From the NCBI GenBank assembly GCA_963704025.1, contig CAVPGP010000003.1, positions 186,001-250,000 of the forward strand: 64,000 nt of DNA, written 5' to 3'. Under the pieces are notes generated by a model. It was given only the letters and a program-made list of their open reading frames with translations, searched no databases and had not been told where the DNA came from. Of this stretch, positions 25,804 through 33,951 are shown piece by piece (positions within the stretch are counted from its first letter, which is position 1; each line of letters starts with the position of its first letter). Made by a program: the position numbers and the translations under genes. Source of the DNA: CAVPGP01 sp963704025 (GTDB taxonomy: Bacteria; Actinomycetota; Thermoleophilia; Gaiellales; Gaiellaceae).

Positions 25804-27165
25804 ATGGCCGACTGCTGCGACGAGTTCAGCCGCTCCTCCCTGCTGCGCCGCGCCGCCGCCGAGGCCGGCCAGGGCCTGCCGGGGATCGAGCCCGGGATGC
25901 CGCTGCCCGCGGGTACCGGCCTCAACCGCCGGAGCTTCGTCGCGCGCACGGCCGGGCTCGCCCTCGCCGTCTACGGCGCGGGCCGGCTGCCGCTCTTCGA
26001 CGACGGCATCGCGGCGGCCGCAGCCTCCGGGAAGCAGCGCGTGCTCGTCACCGTCTTCCTGCCGGGCGGCGCCGACTCGATGTCGATGCTCTTCCCGGCC
26101 GGAGATCCGCTCTACCGGAAGCTCCGCCCGACCCTCGCGCTCCCCGGCGGCACGCCGTTCGCCGAGGATCCGCGGCTCGCCTGGCACACCGCGCTCGACC
26201 CGCTCGCGACGCTGCACGCCGAGGGCAAGGTGACCGTCTTCCCGGCGATCGGCTACGCCTCGCCCGACCAGTCGCATTTCACCTCGCGGCACTTCTGGGA
26301 GGTCGGGGCGACGAACGCGAACCTCCGCACCGGCTGGCTGGGGCGCTGGCTCGACCGCGTCGGCTCCCCCGACAACCCGCTCCAGGGCCTCTCGCTCGAC
26401 AACCAGCTCCAGCCGTCGCTCGCGACCGCGAAGCTGCCGGTCGCCTCGCTGACGAGCCCCACGGACTACCAGTTCTGGTCGCCCGGAGTCTGGGGCGACG
26501 TGGAGAAGGGGATGCTCGACACGCTGGCCTCGTTCGGGTCGCATTCGCACAGCAAGGACCCCGGCCTCGCCTATGCCGGCGCCGCGGCGGGACAGAGCCA
26601 GCGGCTGCGGAGCCAGCTCTCGGCGCTCTCCGGCAAGGACGGGATCACGAGCCCCGTGCCGTACCCGGCCGGCAAGAGCGGCTTCCCCAAGCAGCTGGCG
26701 GGGCTCGCCGCCATGCTCGGGGCGGGCCTGCCGATCCGGGCTGTCGCGGTGTCCGCGCCCGGGTCGTACGACACGCATGCGGCGCAGCCGCAGGCGCTCA
26801 CGGACGGACTCGCCGTCACGGCGCCGTCGCTGCTGGCGTTCCAGCGCGACCTCGAGACGCGCGGCCTGGCCGACCGCGTGCTGACGCTCGTCTGGACGGA
26901 GTTCGGGCGCCGCGCCGCCGAGAACGGCAGCCAGGGAACCGACCACGGCGCCGCCGGCGCCGCCTTCCTGATCGGCTCCCGCGCCAGCGGCAAGATGGTC
27001 GGCGAGTTCCCCGGCCTGACCGGGCTCGACGAGGACGGGAACCTGAAGGCGACGAGCGACTTTCGCGGCCTCTACGCCGGCCTGCTGGAGCAGTGGCTCG
27101 GTGCCGACGCCGGCGGGATCATCCCGAGCGCGAGCAAGTTCGCGCGGCCGCAGCTCGTCAAATGA
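25804..27165 (+). CDS. DUF1501 family exported protein
   Basis: A 453-aa partner of the DUF1800 protein. About 45 residues in, NRRSFVARTAGLALAVYGAG is a twin-arginine signal, so the protein is exported folded. The core has VTVFLPGGADSMSMLFPAGD and ends with TLVWTEFGRRAAENGSQGTDHGAA, the alkaline-phosphatase/sulfatase-like fold pattern of DUF1501. The role is not known. The start ATG 25804 has GAGGAGG 7 nt upstream. It overlaps the cupredoxin gene (ATGA). Confidence 0.85.
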   Translation: MADCCDEFSRSSLLRRAAAEAGQGLPGIEPGMPLPAGTGLNRRSFVARTAGLALAVYGAGRLPLFDDGIAAAAASGKQRVLVTVFLPGGADSMSMLFPAGDPLYRKLRPTLALPGGTPFAEDPRLAWHTALDPLATLHAEGKVTVFPAIGYASPDQSHFTSRHFWEVGATNANLRTGWLGRWLDRVGSPDNPLQGLSLDNQLQPSLATAKLPVASLTSPTDYQFWSPGVWGDVEKGMLDTLASFGSHSHSKDPGLAYAGAAAGQSQRLRSQLSALSGKDGITSPVPYPAGKSGFPKQLAGLAAMLGAGLPIRAVAVSAPGSYDTHAAQPQALTDGLAVTAPSLLAFQRDLETRGLADRVLTLVWTEFGRRAAENGSQGTDHGAAGAAFLIGSRASGKMVGEFPGLTGLDEDGNLKATSDFRGLYAGLLEQWLGADAGGIIPSASKFARPQLVK

Positions 27166-27515
27166 TCCGCTCCGGGGCCGCAGCGCTCGCACTGGCCGCC
27201 GCCGTGGCGCTCCCCGCGCTCGCGGGCACCCATCCCTCGCGGCTGCAGGTCTCGGCGCGCGAGTTCAACTTCGCGCTCTCGAAGCAGTCGATTCGCCCGG
27301 GCCGGACGATCCTCGAGCTGGTCAACTACGGCGAGGACTCGCACGACCTGCGGTTGCGCCGCATCGGCGGCAAGCGGGTCTACCGCCTCGCCGAGACGAA
27401 GCCGGGCAACCGGTCGGAGCTCGACTTCCGGGTGGCGCCTGGTAGATACAGGCTGTGGTGCTCGATCGCCGATCACCGGCAGCGGGGGATGAGCGCGGTC
27501 CTGACCGTCAGGTAG
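27162..27515 (+). CDS. Secreted cupredoxin-like copper protein
   Basis: The 117-aa protein starts with a signal peptide (AAALALAAAVALPALAG) and continues as one cupredoxin beta-sandwich. The type 1 copper ligands appear complete: His in EDSHDL, then C-x4-H-x4-M in WCSIADHRQRGM. It could carry electrons or bind copper outside the cell. Its overlap with the DUF1501 gene suggests the three products act together, for example as a cell-surface redox set; that is inference. Confidence 0.75.
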   Translation: MIRSGAAALALAAAVALPALAGTHPSRLQVSAREFNFALSKQSIRPGRTILELVNYGEDSHDLRLRRIGGKRVYRLAETKPGNRSELDFRVAPGRYRLWCSIADHRQRGMSAVLTVR

Positions 27516-28330
27516 CGATCGGCGCTGGGCGCCGCGTCGGCCTGGCGGACGTCGGCGATCCGGACGGGACGCCCGTCTTCTACTTTCCCGGCGGCGGGGA
27601 TTCCCGGCTGACGCGCCATCCGGACGACTCGATCGCCGCCGAGCTCGGCGTGCGCCTGCTCGTCGTCGAGCGCCCCGGCTGCGGGCTCTCGGACTGGACG
27701 CGGCGGCACACGCTCGCCGAGTGGGCCGGTGACATGGCGCAGCTTGCAGACGCGCTCGGGCTGGAGCGCTTCTCGACCCTGGGCTGGTCGGCGGGCGGTC
27801 CGCACGCGCTCGCGGTCGCGGCCGGCCTGCCCGGGCGGGTCGAGCGCGCGGTCGTCGTCGCGGGGATGGCGCCGCCGGAATGGGCAGGGGCCGAGCCCCG
27901 CGATCTGCAGGCGATGCTGCGCCTCTCCCGGCGCGCGCCGCTCGTCGCGCGGTGGCCGCTCGCGCGCTGGGGTGGACGGCCCGTCGCGCCGACCGGCGAC
28001 GAGGCCTGCGACCGCGCCTACGGAGCCGGCCGCGCCGAGTCGTTCCGGCAGGGGAGCCGCTGGCTCGCGTCCGAGCTCCGCGTCCTCGCGCGACCGTGGG
28101 GATTCGACCCTGCCCGGATCGAGGTCCCGGTGACGCTCTGGTACGGCGAGCGCGACCGGGTCTGCCCGCCCGAGATCGGCCGCCGCTTCGCTGCCCGCAT
28201 CCCGCAGGCGCGTCTCGTCGTCACCGACGACGGCCACCAGCTGCTCTTCCCGCGCTGGCGGGAGCTGCTCGGCGAGGCTACCCCTGAGCTCAGCGGAGCT
28301 GCGCCAGGAGGAACGCCGCCCGGTCGCTGA
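27455..28330 (+). CDS. Alpha/beta-fold hydrolase
   Basis: A 291-aa alpha/beta hydrolase. The oxyanion region is FYFPGGGDSRL, the nucleophile elbow is LGWSAGGPHAL (G-W-S-A-G), the acid Asp is in YGERDRVCPP and the catalytic His in DDGHQLLFPRW, so the triad is complete. Substrate unknown. The only in-frame start codons upstream of the conserved core are GTG 27455 and GTG 27458, inside the cupredoxin gene, giving a 61-nt overlap. The 3' end overlaps the convergent hydrolase by 41 nt. Confidence 0.8.
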   Translation: MVLDRRSPAAGDERGPDRQVAIGAGRRVGLADVGDPDGTPVFYFPGGGDSRLTRHPDDSIAAELGVRLLVVERPGCGLSDWTRRHTLAEWAGDMAQLADALGLERFSTLGWSAGGPHALAVAAGLPGRVERAVVVAGMAPPEWAGAEPRDLQAMLRLSRRAPLVARWPLARWGGRPVAPTGDEACDRAYGAGRAESFRQGSRWLASELRVLARPWGFDPARIEVPVTLWYGERDRVCPPEIGRRFAARIPQARLVVTDDGHQLLFPRWRELLGEATPELSGAAPGGTPPGR

Positions 28331-29135
28331 AGGCCTGCTCGTTCAGCGGGTGGCCGGCGGCGTACCACCGGGTCGTCTTCGGGCTGGTTGCGGCGCGGTG
28401 GAGCTCCTCGACCTCGGGCCGCGGCCGCAGGCGGTCGCGCGTCCCGTTCTGGATCAGCAGCTGCGCCGGCGCCGCATGCCGCACGAAGCGGACCGGGTCG
28501 AGCGCGCGCAGGGCCCGCACGGTCGGCGCGTAGGCGCGCCCGCGGTTGCAGAGGCCGGCGTTCACGCGCGAGATGTAGGGCGCGGCGGAGTCGAGCACGA
28601 CCGCCTTCGCCCGTGGGTCGACGCCGGCGAGGATCCCGCCCAGCTCCGCGCCCCAGCTGAAGCCCACGTATCCGAGCCTGGTGGCGTCGACCTCCGGGCG
28701 CGCGGCGAGCGCGTCGAGCGCGCGCCGCGTGAAGACGACGCCTGCGACGACGAGGCCGGGGTCGCGCTTCGTGCAGGTGAGCCCGTCGCGCGGCCGGCTC
28801 AGGGTCAGGCCCGCGACTCCTTGCTTCGCCAGGTCACGTGCGTCCTCGATCTGGTGGTCGCGCGTGCCGTTCAGCCCCGGCGACCAGACGACCGCCGGAA
28901 ACGGGCCTTCGCCCGCGGGGAGGACGAGGTACGCCTGCTGGGCTCCGAGCGAGAGGTCGCGGACGACGATCCCGTCCCGCGTGTCGACGACGCCGTTGTC
29001 CCGGACCGCCACGGAGCCCGCGTAGGCGAAGCGCTTCGCGAGCGGCGACGACGGTGGCACTGATGACGGTGGCACCGCCGCGGCGGCGCGCAGGACGAGC
29101 GCCAGGGCCGCCAGCACTACGAGGGCTCGAGCCAC
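28290..29135 (-). CDS. Secreted dienelactone-hydrolase-like alpha/beta hydrolase
   Basis: The 281-aa protein has an N-terminal signal sequence (ARALVVLAALALVLRAAAA) followed by a DLH-like alpha/beta hydrolase. Nucleophile elbow GFSWGAELGG, acid Asp in QNGTRDRL, His in AAGHPLNEQAF. It probably cleaves an ester outside the cell; the substrate is unknown. Start GTG 29135 overlaps the padR gene by 19 nt, so it is co-transcribed with, and likely controlled by, that regulator. Confidence 0.78.
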   Translation of the reverse strand: MARALVVLAALALVLRAAAAVPPSSVPPSSPLAKRFAYAGSVAVRDNGVVDTRDGIVVRDLSLGAQQAYLVLPAGEGPFPAVVWSPGLNGTRDHQIEDARDLAKQGVAGLTLSRPRDGLTCTKRDPGLVVAGVVFTRRALDALAARPEVDATRLGYVGFSWGAELGGILAGVDPRAKAVVLDSAAPYISRVNAGLCNRGRAYAPTVRALRALDPVRFVRHAAPAQLLIQNGTRDRLRPRPEVEELHRAATSPKTTRWYAAGHPLNEQAFSDRAAFLLAQLR

Positions 29136-29686
29136 CGCAGCGTCTCCTCCGCCCAGTGCACTCCCGCCTCGGCCCGCGCGAGCCCGAAGCGCAGCGTCGC
29201 GTAGCCGTACGCGCTGCTCGCCTCGTCGGCGATCTCCCGCTCGATCTCGCGGTAGGTCGCGAGGTCGCTCTCAAGCCTGCGGCGCATCGCCTCGACCATG
29301 GCCTTCCGCGTCTCCGCGGGCGCCGCCTCGGCGAAGAAGAGACGCAGGAGCATGGCCTCCAGATCCGGCTCGGTCGTCTCCAGCCAGGCGGCGAACGCGG
29401 TCTGCCCGGCGGGCGTCGGCGAGTGGACCTGCTTGTCCGGCCGGTCGCTCTGGGCGACGTGGCGGCTGCTCACGAGGCCGTCGCGCTGCAGCCGCGCGAC
29501 CACGGCGTAGACGTGGCTGCGCGCGGGCGACCAGATGTGGCCGACGCTCGCGTTGACCTGTCGGACGAGGTCGTAGCCGGAAACCGGCTCCCGGGTCAGC
29601 AGGCCGAGTACGGCGGCCTCCGTCGTCGTCAACGTCGCGGCGGGAAGCGGCGTCGTCGTCGTAGTCTGCCCAGGACTAGTCCTCAC
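29117..29686 (-). CDS. PadR family transcriptional regulator
   Basis: The 189-aa protein has the PadR winged helix (TTTEAAVLGLLTREPVSGYD to VYAVVARLQRDGLVSS), a two-stranded wing and a C-terminal helical dimerisation region. PadR proteins are ligand-responsive repressors that often control an adjacent gene, here the secreted hydrolase. Start GTG 29686 is 6 nt downstream of TATCGT (leaderless) and lies in the centre of a palindrome, so autorepression is likely. A longer frame to 29728 is not needed. Confidence 0.85.
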   Translation of the reverse strand: MRTSPGQTTTTTPLPAATLTTTEAAVLGLLTREPVSGYDLVRQVNASVGHIWSPARSHVYAVVARLQRDGLVSSRHVAQSDRPDKQVHSPTPAGQTAFAAWLETTEPDLEAMLLRLFFAEAAPAETRKAMVEAMRRRLESDLATYREIEREIADEASSAYGYATLRFGLARAEAGVHWAEETLRWLEPS

Positions 29687-29698
29687 AGGACTACGATA
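29672..29698 (-). promoter_or_regulatory. Operator and leaderless promoter of padR
   Basis: TAGTCCTCACAGGACTA (29677-29693) is a perfect palindrome with 7-bp arms whose 3-base centre is the GTG start codon read on the minus strand. It overlaps a second perfect palindrome, AGGACTAGTCCT (29672-29683). The -10 box TATCGT occupies 29698-29693. A repressor bound here would block RNA polymerase and the start codon together. Confidence 0.6.
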
Positions 29699-30263
29699 AC
29701 AGCCTCGCCTCGAGCTGTCGACGCACACTCGGCCAGTCGTCGTCCGTGATCGCGTACCAGGCCGAGTCGCGGCTGCCGTACTCGCAGAGCATGTGCTTGC
29801 GCGCGATCCCCTCGAACGGGGCGCCGAGCGCCTCCATGGCCCGGCGCGACCGCTCGTTGCGGGAGTCCGTCTTCAGCTCGACGCGGTGCGCGCCCCAGCG
29901 GTCGAACGCGTGCTCGAGCATCAGCAGCTTCGCCTCGACGTTCGCGCCCGTGCCCCAGGCGGTGGGACGGAGCCAGGTCGAGCCGATCTCCAGCACCCGG
30001 TCGGCCTCGCGGACGGCCAGGAACCGCGTCGAGCCGAGCGTTCTCCCGGTGGCGGCCTCGAGGGTCGCGAACACGGTGTCGCCGGGCGCGAGCTGCGTCA
30101 GGAACGCGTGGAACTTCGCGCGTGAGGCGGAGTAGTCGCCCTTCATCCAGCGCCAGATGGCGCGATCCTCGGTCGCGGCCTCCCAGAGCCCGTCCTCGTG
30201 GCGGGGCTCGACCGGCTCGAGCACGACCAGCTTCCCGCGGAGCGTCGTCGCGAGCCCGCTCAT
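29691..30263 (-). CDS. GNAT acetyltransferase, RimJ/RimL type
   Basis: A 190-aa acetyltransferase of the RimJ/RimL group (N-terminal or small-molecule acetylation). It starts LRGKLVVLEPVEPRHEDGLW; the core has IGSTWLRPTAWGTGANVEAK (acetyl-CoA loop) and VELKTDSRNERSRRAMEALG, then the terminal FEGIARKHM. Start ATG 30263 overlaps the stop of the upstream NrtR-like gene. Its stop codon touches the padR -10 box. Confidence 0.85.
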   Translation of the reverse strand: MSGLATTLRGKLVVLEPVEPRHEDGLWEAATEDRAIWRWMKGDYSASRAKFHAFLTQLAPGDTVFATLEAATGRTLGSTRFLAVREADRVLEIGSTWLRPTAWGTGANVEAKLLMLEHAFDRWGAHRVELKTDSRNERSRRAMEALGAPFEGIARKHMLCEYGSRDSAWYAITDDDWPSVRRQLEARLLS

Positions 30264-30934
30264 TCGGGCGGCCGCAGGAAGCCGAACGCGTCCGTGACGC
30301 GAAGCTCGCGCGACCGGAAGCGAAAGACGGCGGCAGGCCGGCCGCCGGCGCGGCCCGGTGCCCGCCGCTCGGCGGTCTCCTCCAGCACGCCGCGGCGCAC
30401 CAGCACGCGCTGCAGGTTCGTCGCCGACACGTCGTGGCCGAGCGCCGCCGCGTAGAGGTCGCGCAGCTCCGAGATCGTGAACGTCGCCGGTGCGAGCGCA
30501 AAGCCGACGTTCGTGTACGAGAGCTTCGCGCGGAGCCGTGCGCGGCCGGCGTGCACGATCGGGCCGTGGTCGAAGGCGAGTGGCGGAAGCGCATCCACGG
30601 GGTGCCACGCAGTATCGCCCGGGACGGCGGGGTCGACGTCGCGCGGCACGAGACCGAGGTACGCGGTCGCGAGCTCTCGCCGCACAGGGTTCCGCGCAGG
30701 GTCGGAGCGCGTCTCGAGCTGCTCGAGGTGGGCGACCTCGCGGACGTCCACCTTCGCCGCGAGGTGGCGCCGGATCGACGTCTCGAGCGTCTCGTCCGGG
30801 CCGAGGTCGCCGCCCGGGAGGGCCCAGTCGCCGGCGAAGGGCGCGCGTGCGCGCCGCCAGAGAAGTGCCTGCAGGAGGCCGCTGCGAACCTGCAGGATCA
30901 CGCCGAGGGCTGCATGGCTGGTAAAGTCGGACAT
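30260..30934 (-). CDS. NrtR-like transcriptional regulator with degenerate Nudix domain
   Basis: The 224-aa protein has a Nudix fold (residues ~5-140) and a C-terminal winged helix (FTISELRDLYAAALGHDVSA then NLQRVLVRRGVLEE). The Nudix box is broken: after GDLGPDET the REUxEE segment reads RRHLAAK, lacking the metal-binding glutamates. This combination is the hallmark of NrtR-type regulators that bind ADP-ribose-like ligands instead of hydrolysing them. Start ATG 30934. It is divergent from the BMP lipoprotein gene across 47 bp and may regulate it. Confidence 0.75.
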   Translation of the reverse strand: MSDFTSHAALGVILQVRSGLLQALLWRRARAPFAGDWALPGGDLGPDETLETSIRRHLAAKVDVREVAHLEQLETRSDPARNPVRRELATAYLGLVPRDVDPAVPGDTAWHPVDALPPLAFDHGPIVHAGRARLRAKLSYTNVGFALAPATFTISELRDLYAAALGHDVSATNLQRVLVRRGVLEETAERRAPGRAGGRPAAVFRFRSRELRVTDAFGFLRPPE

Positions 30935-30935
30935 A

Positions 30936-30960
30936 GTTTTCGCCTGAGAGTCTAAAACAG
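30936..30960. promoter_or_regulatory. Divergent control region with GTTTT/AAAAC inverted repeat
   Basis: In the 47-bp gap between the NrtR-like and BMP genes, GTTTT and AAAAC form an inverted repeat around 13 bases. TAGACT on the minus strand (30954-30949) is a possible -10 for the regulator. The operator role is inferred from position. Confidence 0.3.
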
Positions 30961-30981
30961 ACGTCGACCACGGAGGGGACC

Positions 30982-32040
30982 ATGAAGCGAATCGCAATCC
31001 CGGCAGCGCTCGCGCTGCTGCCGCTCGCGTTCCTGCTCGCGGCGTGCGGCGGCGGCTCCGGAAGCAGCGAGACGACGACCTCCTCCGCCGCCGCCACGAC
31101 CCAGGCCGCGAAGGACTTCAGGGTGGGGCTCGTCACCGACACCGGCGGCCTCAACGACCGCGGCTTCAACCACCTCGCCTTCGTCGGCCTGCAGAAGGCC
31201 GAGCAGGATCTCGGCGTCCAGGGTCGCGTGATCGAGTCAAAGTCGACCGGCGAGTACGTCCCGAACCTCACGTCACTCGCCCACCAGGGCTACGACCTGA
31301 TCATCGGCGTCGGCTTCACCGAGATCCAGGCGATGGGCAGCGTCGCGAACTCCGCCCCCGACTCGAACTTCGCGATCGTCGACGTCTCGTACAAGGATCT
31401 GACCGGGAAGCCGACGAACGTCGAGGGCCTGCTCTTCCGCGAGGAGCAGGTCGGCTACCTCGCCGGCTATGCCGGCGCGCTCGCCGCGAAGGACGCCGGC
31501 GGGAACGTGATCTCCTCCGTCGGCGGGCAGAAGCAGCCACCGGTCGACCGCTTCATCGCCGGCTACCAGGCGGGTGCGAAGAAGGCGGTGCCGGGGATCA
31601 AGACGCTGAACGACTACTCCCAGGACTTCGTCGACCAGGCGAAGTGCAAGGAGATCGCCCTCAACCAGATCGCTGCCGGCTCGAAGGTCGTCTTCCAGGT
31701 GGCGGGCGGCTGCGGCCTCGGCGCCCTCGACGCCGCGAAGTCGAAGGGCGTCTGGGGGATCGGCGTCGACGCCGACCAGTCGTCGCTCGGGCCGCACATC
31801 CTGACGAGCGCGGAGAAGGGCGTCGACCGCGCGGTCTTCCTCGCGATCAAGGACGCCTACGACGGCAACTTCAAGGGCGGCACCGACGCCGTCTACGGGC
31901 TGGACAAGGACGGCGTCGGGCTCGGCCCGTTCAGCCCCAAGGCGCCCAATGGCATCCAGGCAAAGGTCGAGAAGATCGAGCAGCAGATCAAGGACGGGCA
32001 GATCACGAACATCCCGACCGTCGTCGGGGGCGGCAGCTAG
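30982..32040 (+). CDS. BMP-family ABC transporter substrate-binding lipoprotein
   Basis: A 352-aa periplasm-facing lipoprotein with lipobox LLAACGGG, similar to PnrA/Med (BMP) proteins that deliver nucleosides to ABC importers. Typical segments are VGLVTDTGGLNDRGFN near the mature N-terminus, GYDLIIGVGF, LFREEQVGYLAGYAGALAA and FQVAGGCGLGALDAAK. The start ATG has GGAGGGG upstream. No permease or ATPase gene is adjacent, so it either feeds a transporter encoded elsewhere or acts as a sensor. Its stop overlaps the convergent gene by 4 nt. Confidence 0.88.
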   Translation: MKRIAIPAALALLPLAFLLAACGGGSGSSETTTSSAAATTQAAKDFRVGLVTDTGGLNDRGFNHLAFVGLQKAEQDLGVQGRVIESKSTGEYVPNLTSLAHQGYDLIIGVGFTEIQAMGSVANSAPDSNFAIVDVSYKDLTGKPTNVEGLLFREEQVGYLAGYAGALAAKDAGGNVISSVGGQKQPPVDRFIAGYQAGAKKAVPGIKTLNDYSQDFVDQAKCKEIALNQIAAGSKVVFQVAGGCGLGALDAAKSKGVWGIGVDADQSSLGPHILTSAEKGVDRAVFLAIKDAYDGNFKGGTDAVYGLDKDGVGLGPFSPKAPNGIQAKVEKIEQQIKDGQITNIPTVVGGGS

Positions 32041-32594
32041 GGGAACTCGGTCGTGTCGGGGCGGAGGTCGAGGCGGCCTCCGTCCCGGCAGTCAGGGGAC
32101 TGGTACTCCTCCGGCAGCTGGTCGTAGCCGACCGCCCAGGCGACGCGGGCGATCGCCTGCGCGTGCCGGGGGTCGGCGCCCAGCTGGGCGGCTGCGAAGG
32201 CCGTCCACTGCAGTCCGTAGCACTCGGTGATCGCCTCGTCGCGGACGCCGCGCATGTGGAACGACTCGTGGGCGAGCGTCTGCACCGCCCAGGCGTTCTC
32301 GAAGGTCACCTTGCGGCTTCTGGCGAAGCGGGCGAGCCCGTCGCAGGTCTCGGGCGCGAGGAACGTCTGCGGCTCGGGCGGGCCCGCGGCGGTGAAGCGC
32401 ACGTAGCCGGCCTCGCTCGAGATCGCCGTCAGGCGCTCGAACGAGCCCGGGCAGTGGACGCCGACCGGGCGGCCGACGATCGCCGAGGCGACCTTCGCCC
32501 AGCGCGCCTCGTCGTTCCTTCGGCCCTGGTGGCGGGACCAGGCGAAGCCGACGGAGGCGACGAGCAGCACGGCGAGCGCGATCCGCGTGGTCAT
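32037..32594 (-). CDS. Membrane-anchored protein with HExxH motif
   Basis: The 185-aa product has an N-terminal membrane anchor (RIALAVLLVASVGFAWS) and an outside domain with the zinc-protease-type motif LAHESFHMRGVRDEAITECY, where HESFH is followed 9-10 residues later by Glu. Cysteines at CPGSF, ETCDG, TECYG and PDCRD could form disulfides. It may be a small metalloprotease-like protein; activity is unproven. I start at ATG 32594; GTG 32618 is an alternative. It lies 20 nt after the MoaD-like gene. Confidence 0.6.
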   Translation of the reverse strand: MTTRIALAVLLVASVGFAWSRHQGRRNDEARWAKVASAIVGRPVGVHCPGSFERLTAISSEAGYVRFTAAGPPEPQTFLAPETCDGLARFARSRKVTFENAWAVQTLAHESFHMRGVRDEAITECYGLQWTAFAAAQLGADPRHAQAIARVAWAVGYDQLPEEYQSPDCRDGGRLDLRPDTTEFP

Positions 32595-32614
32595 GCCCGC
32601 TCTTATCGGCCTGC

Positions 32615-32863
32615 TCACCCTCCGGCGATAGCGGCGACGACGCGGACCTCGGCGTCTGCGTCGAGCGCCGTGTCCCAGTCGCGCTCGTCTCGGCCGTCGA
32701 CGAAGACGTTCACAAGTGGGCGGCCGCGGCCGCGCTCGTCGAAGATCAGGTTCGCGATCGGCAACACGGCAAGCGCCTCGCGCACGGTCGCGGCGTCGAC
32801 CTCGAACCGCCGCTGCCCTCCCGCCTCCGTCGCCAGGAGCGACGGGAGCAGCACGACCGCCAT
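32615..32863 (-). CDS. MoaD/ThiS-like ubiquitin-fold sulfur carrier
   Basis: An 82-aa beta-grasp protein ending in Gly-Gly (AAIAGG), the C-terminus that is adenylated and thiocarboxylated in MoaD/ThiS carriers. RPLVNVFVDGRDERDWDTAL and DAEVRVVAAIAGG match the family end. No E1-like ThiF/MoeB or MoaE gene lies in the window, so a molybdopterin role is not supported by context. Start ATG 32863 overlaps the stop of the Asp-box propeller gene (ATGA). Confidence 0.8.
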   Translation of the reverse strand: MAVVLLPSLLATEAGGQRRFEVDAATVREALAVLPIANLIFDERGRGRPLVNVFVDGRDERDWDTALDADAEVRVVAAIAGG

Positions 32864-33918
32864 CAGAGCTGTGCGGCCTCGACCGAGAGCACCGGCGGCA
32901 GATCGCGCGCGATCTCCGTCCAGCTCCCGTCCCGGCGGGCCCAGACGGCGCCGCTCTGCGTGCCGACGTAGACGCCGGCGTCGTCGAAGGACGTCGCCTC
33001 CCGGAGCACGCCCAGCCACGCGCGCTGAGGCAGCCCGTCCGTCTCGAGCTCCCACGTGGCGCCCGCGTCGTCGGTGCGATAGACGCCGAAGCGGCCGCCT
33101 GCCGTGACGCGGTTCGCCGCGCCTTCCTCCGGCACGACCCACGCGCGGTCCGGGTCCGCCGGATCGAGTGCGATCGGGAAGCCGAAGTCGGACGGCAGGC
33201 CGTTGCGGTCGAGCCGCTCCCACGAGGCGCCCCAGTCGTCGGAGCGGTAGACGCCGCAGTGGTTCTGCTGCCAGAGGCGGCCCGGCTTGCCCGGATGCAC
33301 GAGCAGCTTGTGCACGCACTGGCCCACCTCGTGCGGCCCGTCGCCCGGGAGGAAGTCCGCGGCGACGCCGTCGTTCTGCGGCGTCCACGTCTCGCCGCCG
33401 TCCTCGGTGCGGAACGAGCCCGCGGCGGAGATGGCGATCACCATCCGTCTCGCGTCCGCGGGGTCGATCTGGATCGAGTGGCAGCACATCCCGCCGGCGC
33501 CCGGCTGCCAGCGCTCACGGGTCGGGTGCCCGACGATCCCCTCCACGGGAGCCCACGTGGCGCCGTCGTCGTCGGAGCGCAGCAGCGCCCCCGGCGCAGC
33601 GCCCAGGAAGAGCGTGTCCGGCTCCGACGCGTGCCCGGGCTCGACGTGCCAGACCTTCTCGAGCGTCAACCCCGAGGACTCGGGCAGGCCGATCTCCTCG
33701 GCCCGCTCCCAGGTCTGCCCGAGGTCCTTCGACCGGTGCACCGTCGCGCCGTAGACGAAGTTGTTCGCCGCCGCGTAGAGCGAACCGTCGCGCGGGTCGC
33801 TCACAGCGTGGAAGATCTCCCAGCCGGTGAGCTGCGGCTCGTCGACCGACCAGCCGTCACCGTCCTCGCGGATGAAGAAGAGCCCCTTACTCGTTCCGAT
33901 GAGCAGCACCGCAGCCAC
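32863..33918 (-). CDS. Asp-box (BNR/sialidase-like) beta-propeller protein
   Basis: A 351-aa predicted cytoplasmic beta-propeller with five Asp-box motifs of the S/T-x-D-x-G-x-T-W type: SKDLGQTW, SDDDGATW, TEDGGETW, SDDWGASW and TDDAGATW. Sortilin/YCF48-type propellers share these. The FRIP Arg and catalytic residues of true sialidases are not evident, so it is probably a binding scaffold. GTG 33918 is the likely start, with TACGGT (minus strand) 10 nt before it; GTG 33909 is possible. It is translationally coupled to the MoaD-like gene. Confidence 0.75.
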   Translation of the reverse strand: MAAVLLIGTSKGLFFIREDGDGWSVDEPQLTGWEIFHAVSDPRDGSLYAAANNFVYGATVHRSKDLGQTWERAEEIGLPESSGLTLEKVWHVEPGHASEPDTLFLGAAPGALLRSDDDGATWAPVEGIVGHPTRERWQPGAGGMCCHSIQIDPADARRMVIAISAAGSFRTEDGGETWTPQNDGVAADFLPGDGPHEVGQCVHKLLVHPGKPGRLWQQNHCGVYRSDDWGASWERLDRNGLPSDFGFPIALDPADPDRAWVVPEEGAANRVTAGGRFGVYRTDDAGATWELETDGLPQRAWLGVLREATSFDDAGVYVGTQSGAVWARRDGSWTEIARDLPPVLSVEAAQL

Positions 33919-33951
33919 TGGCAGAGTGACCGTAATCGAGAAGGGAGCCGG

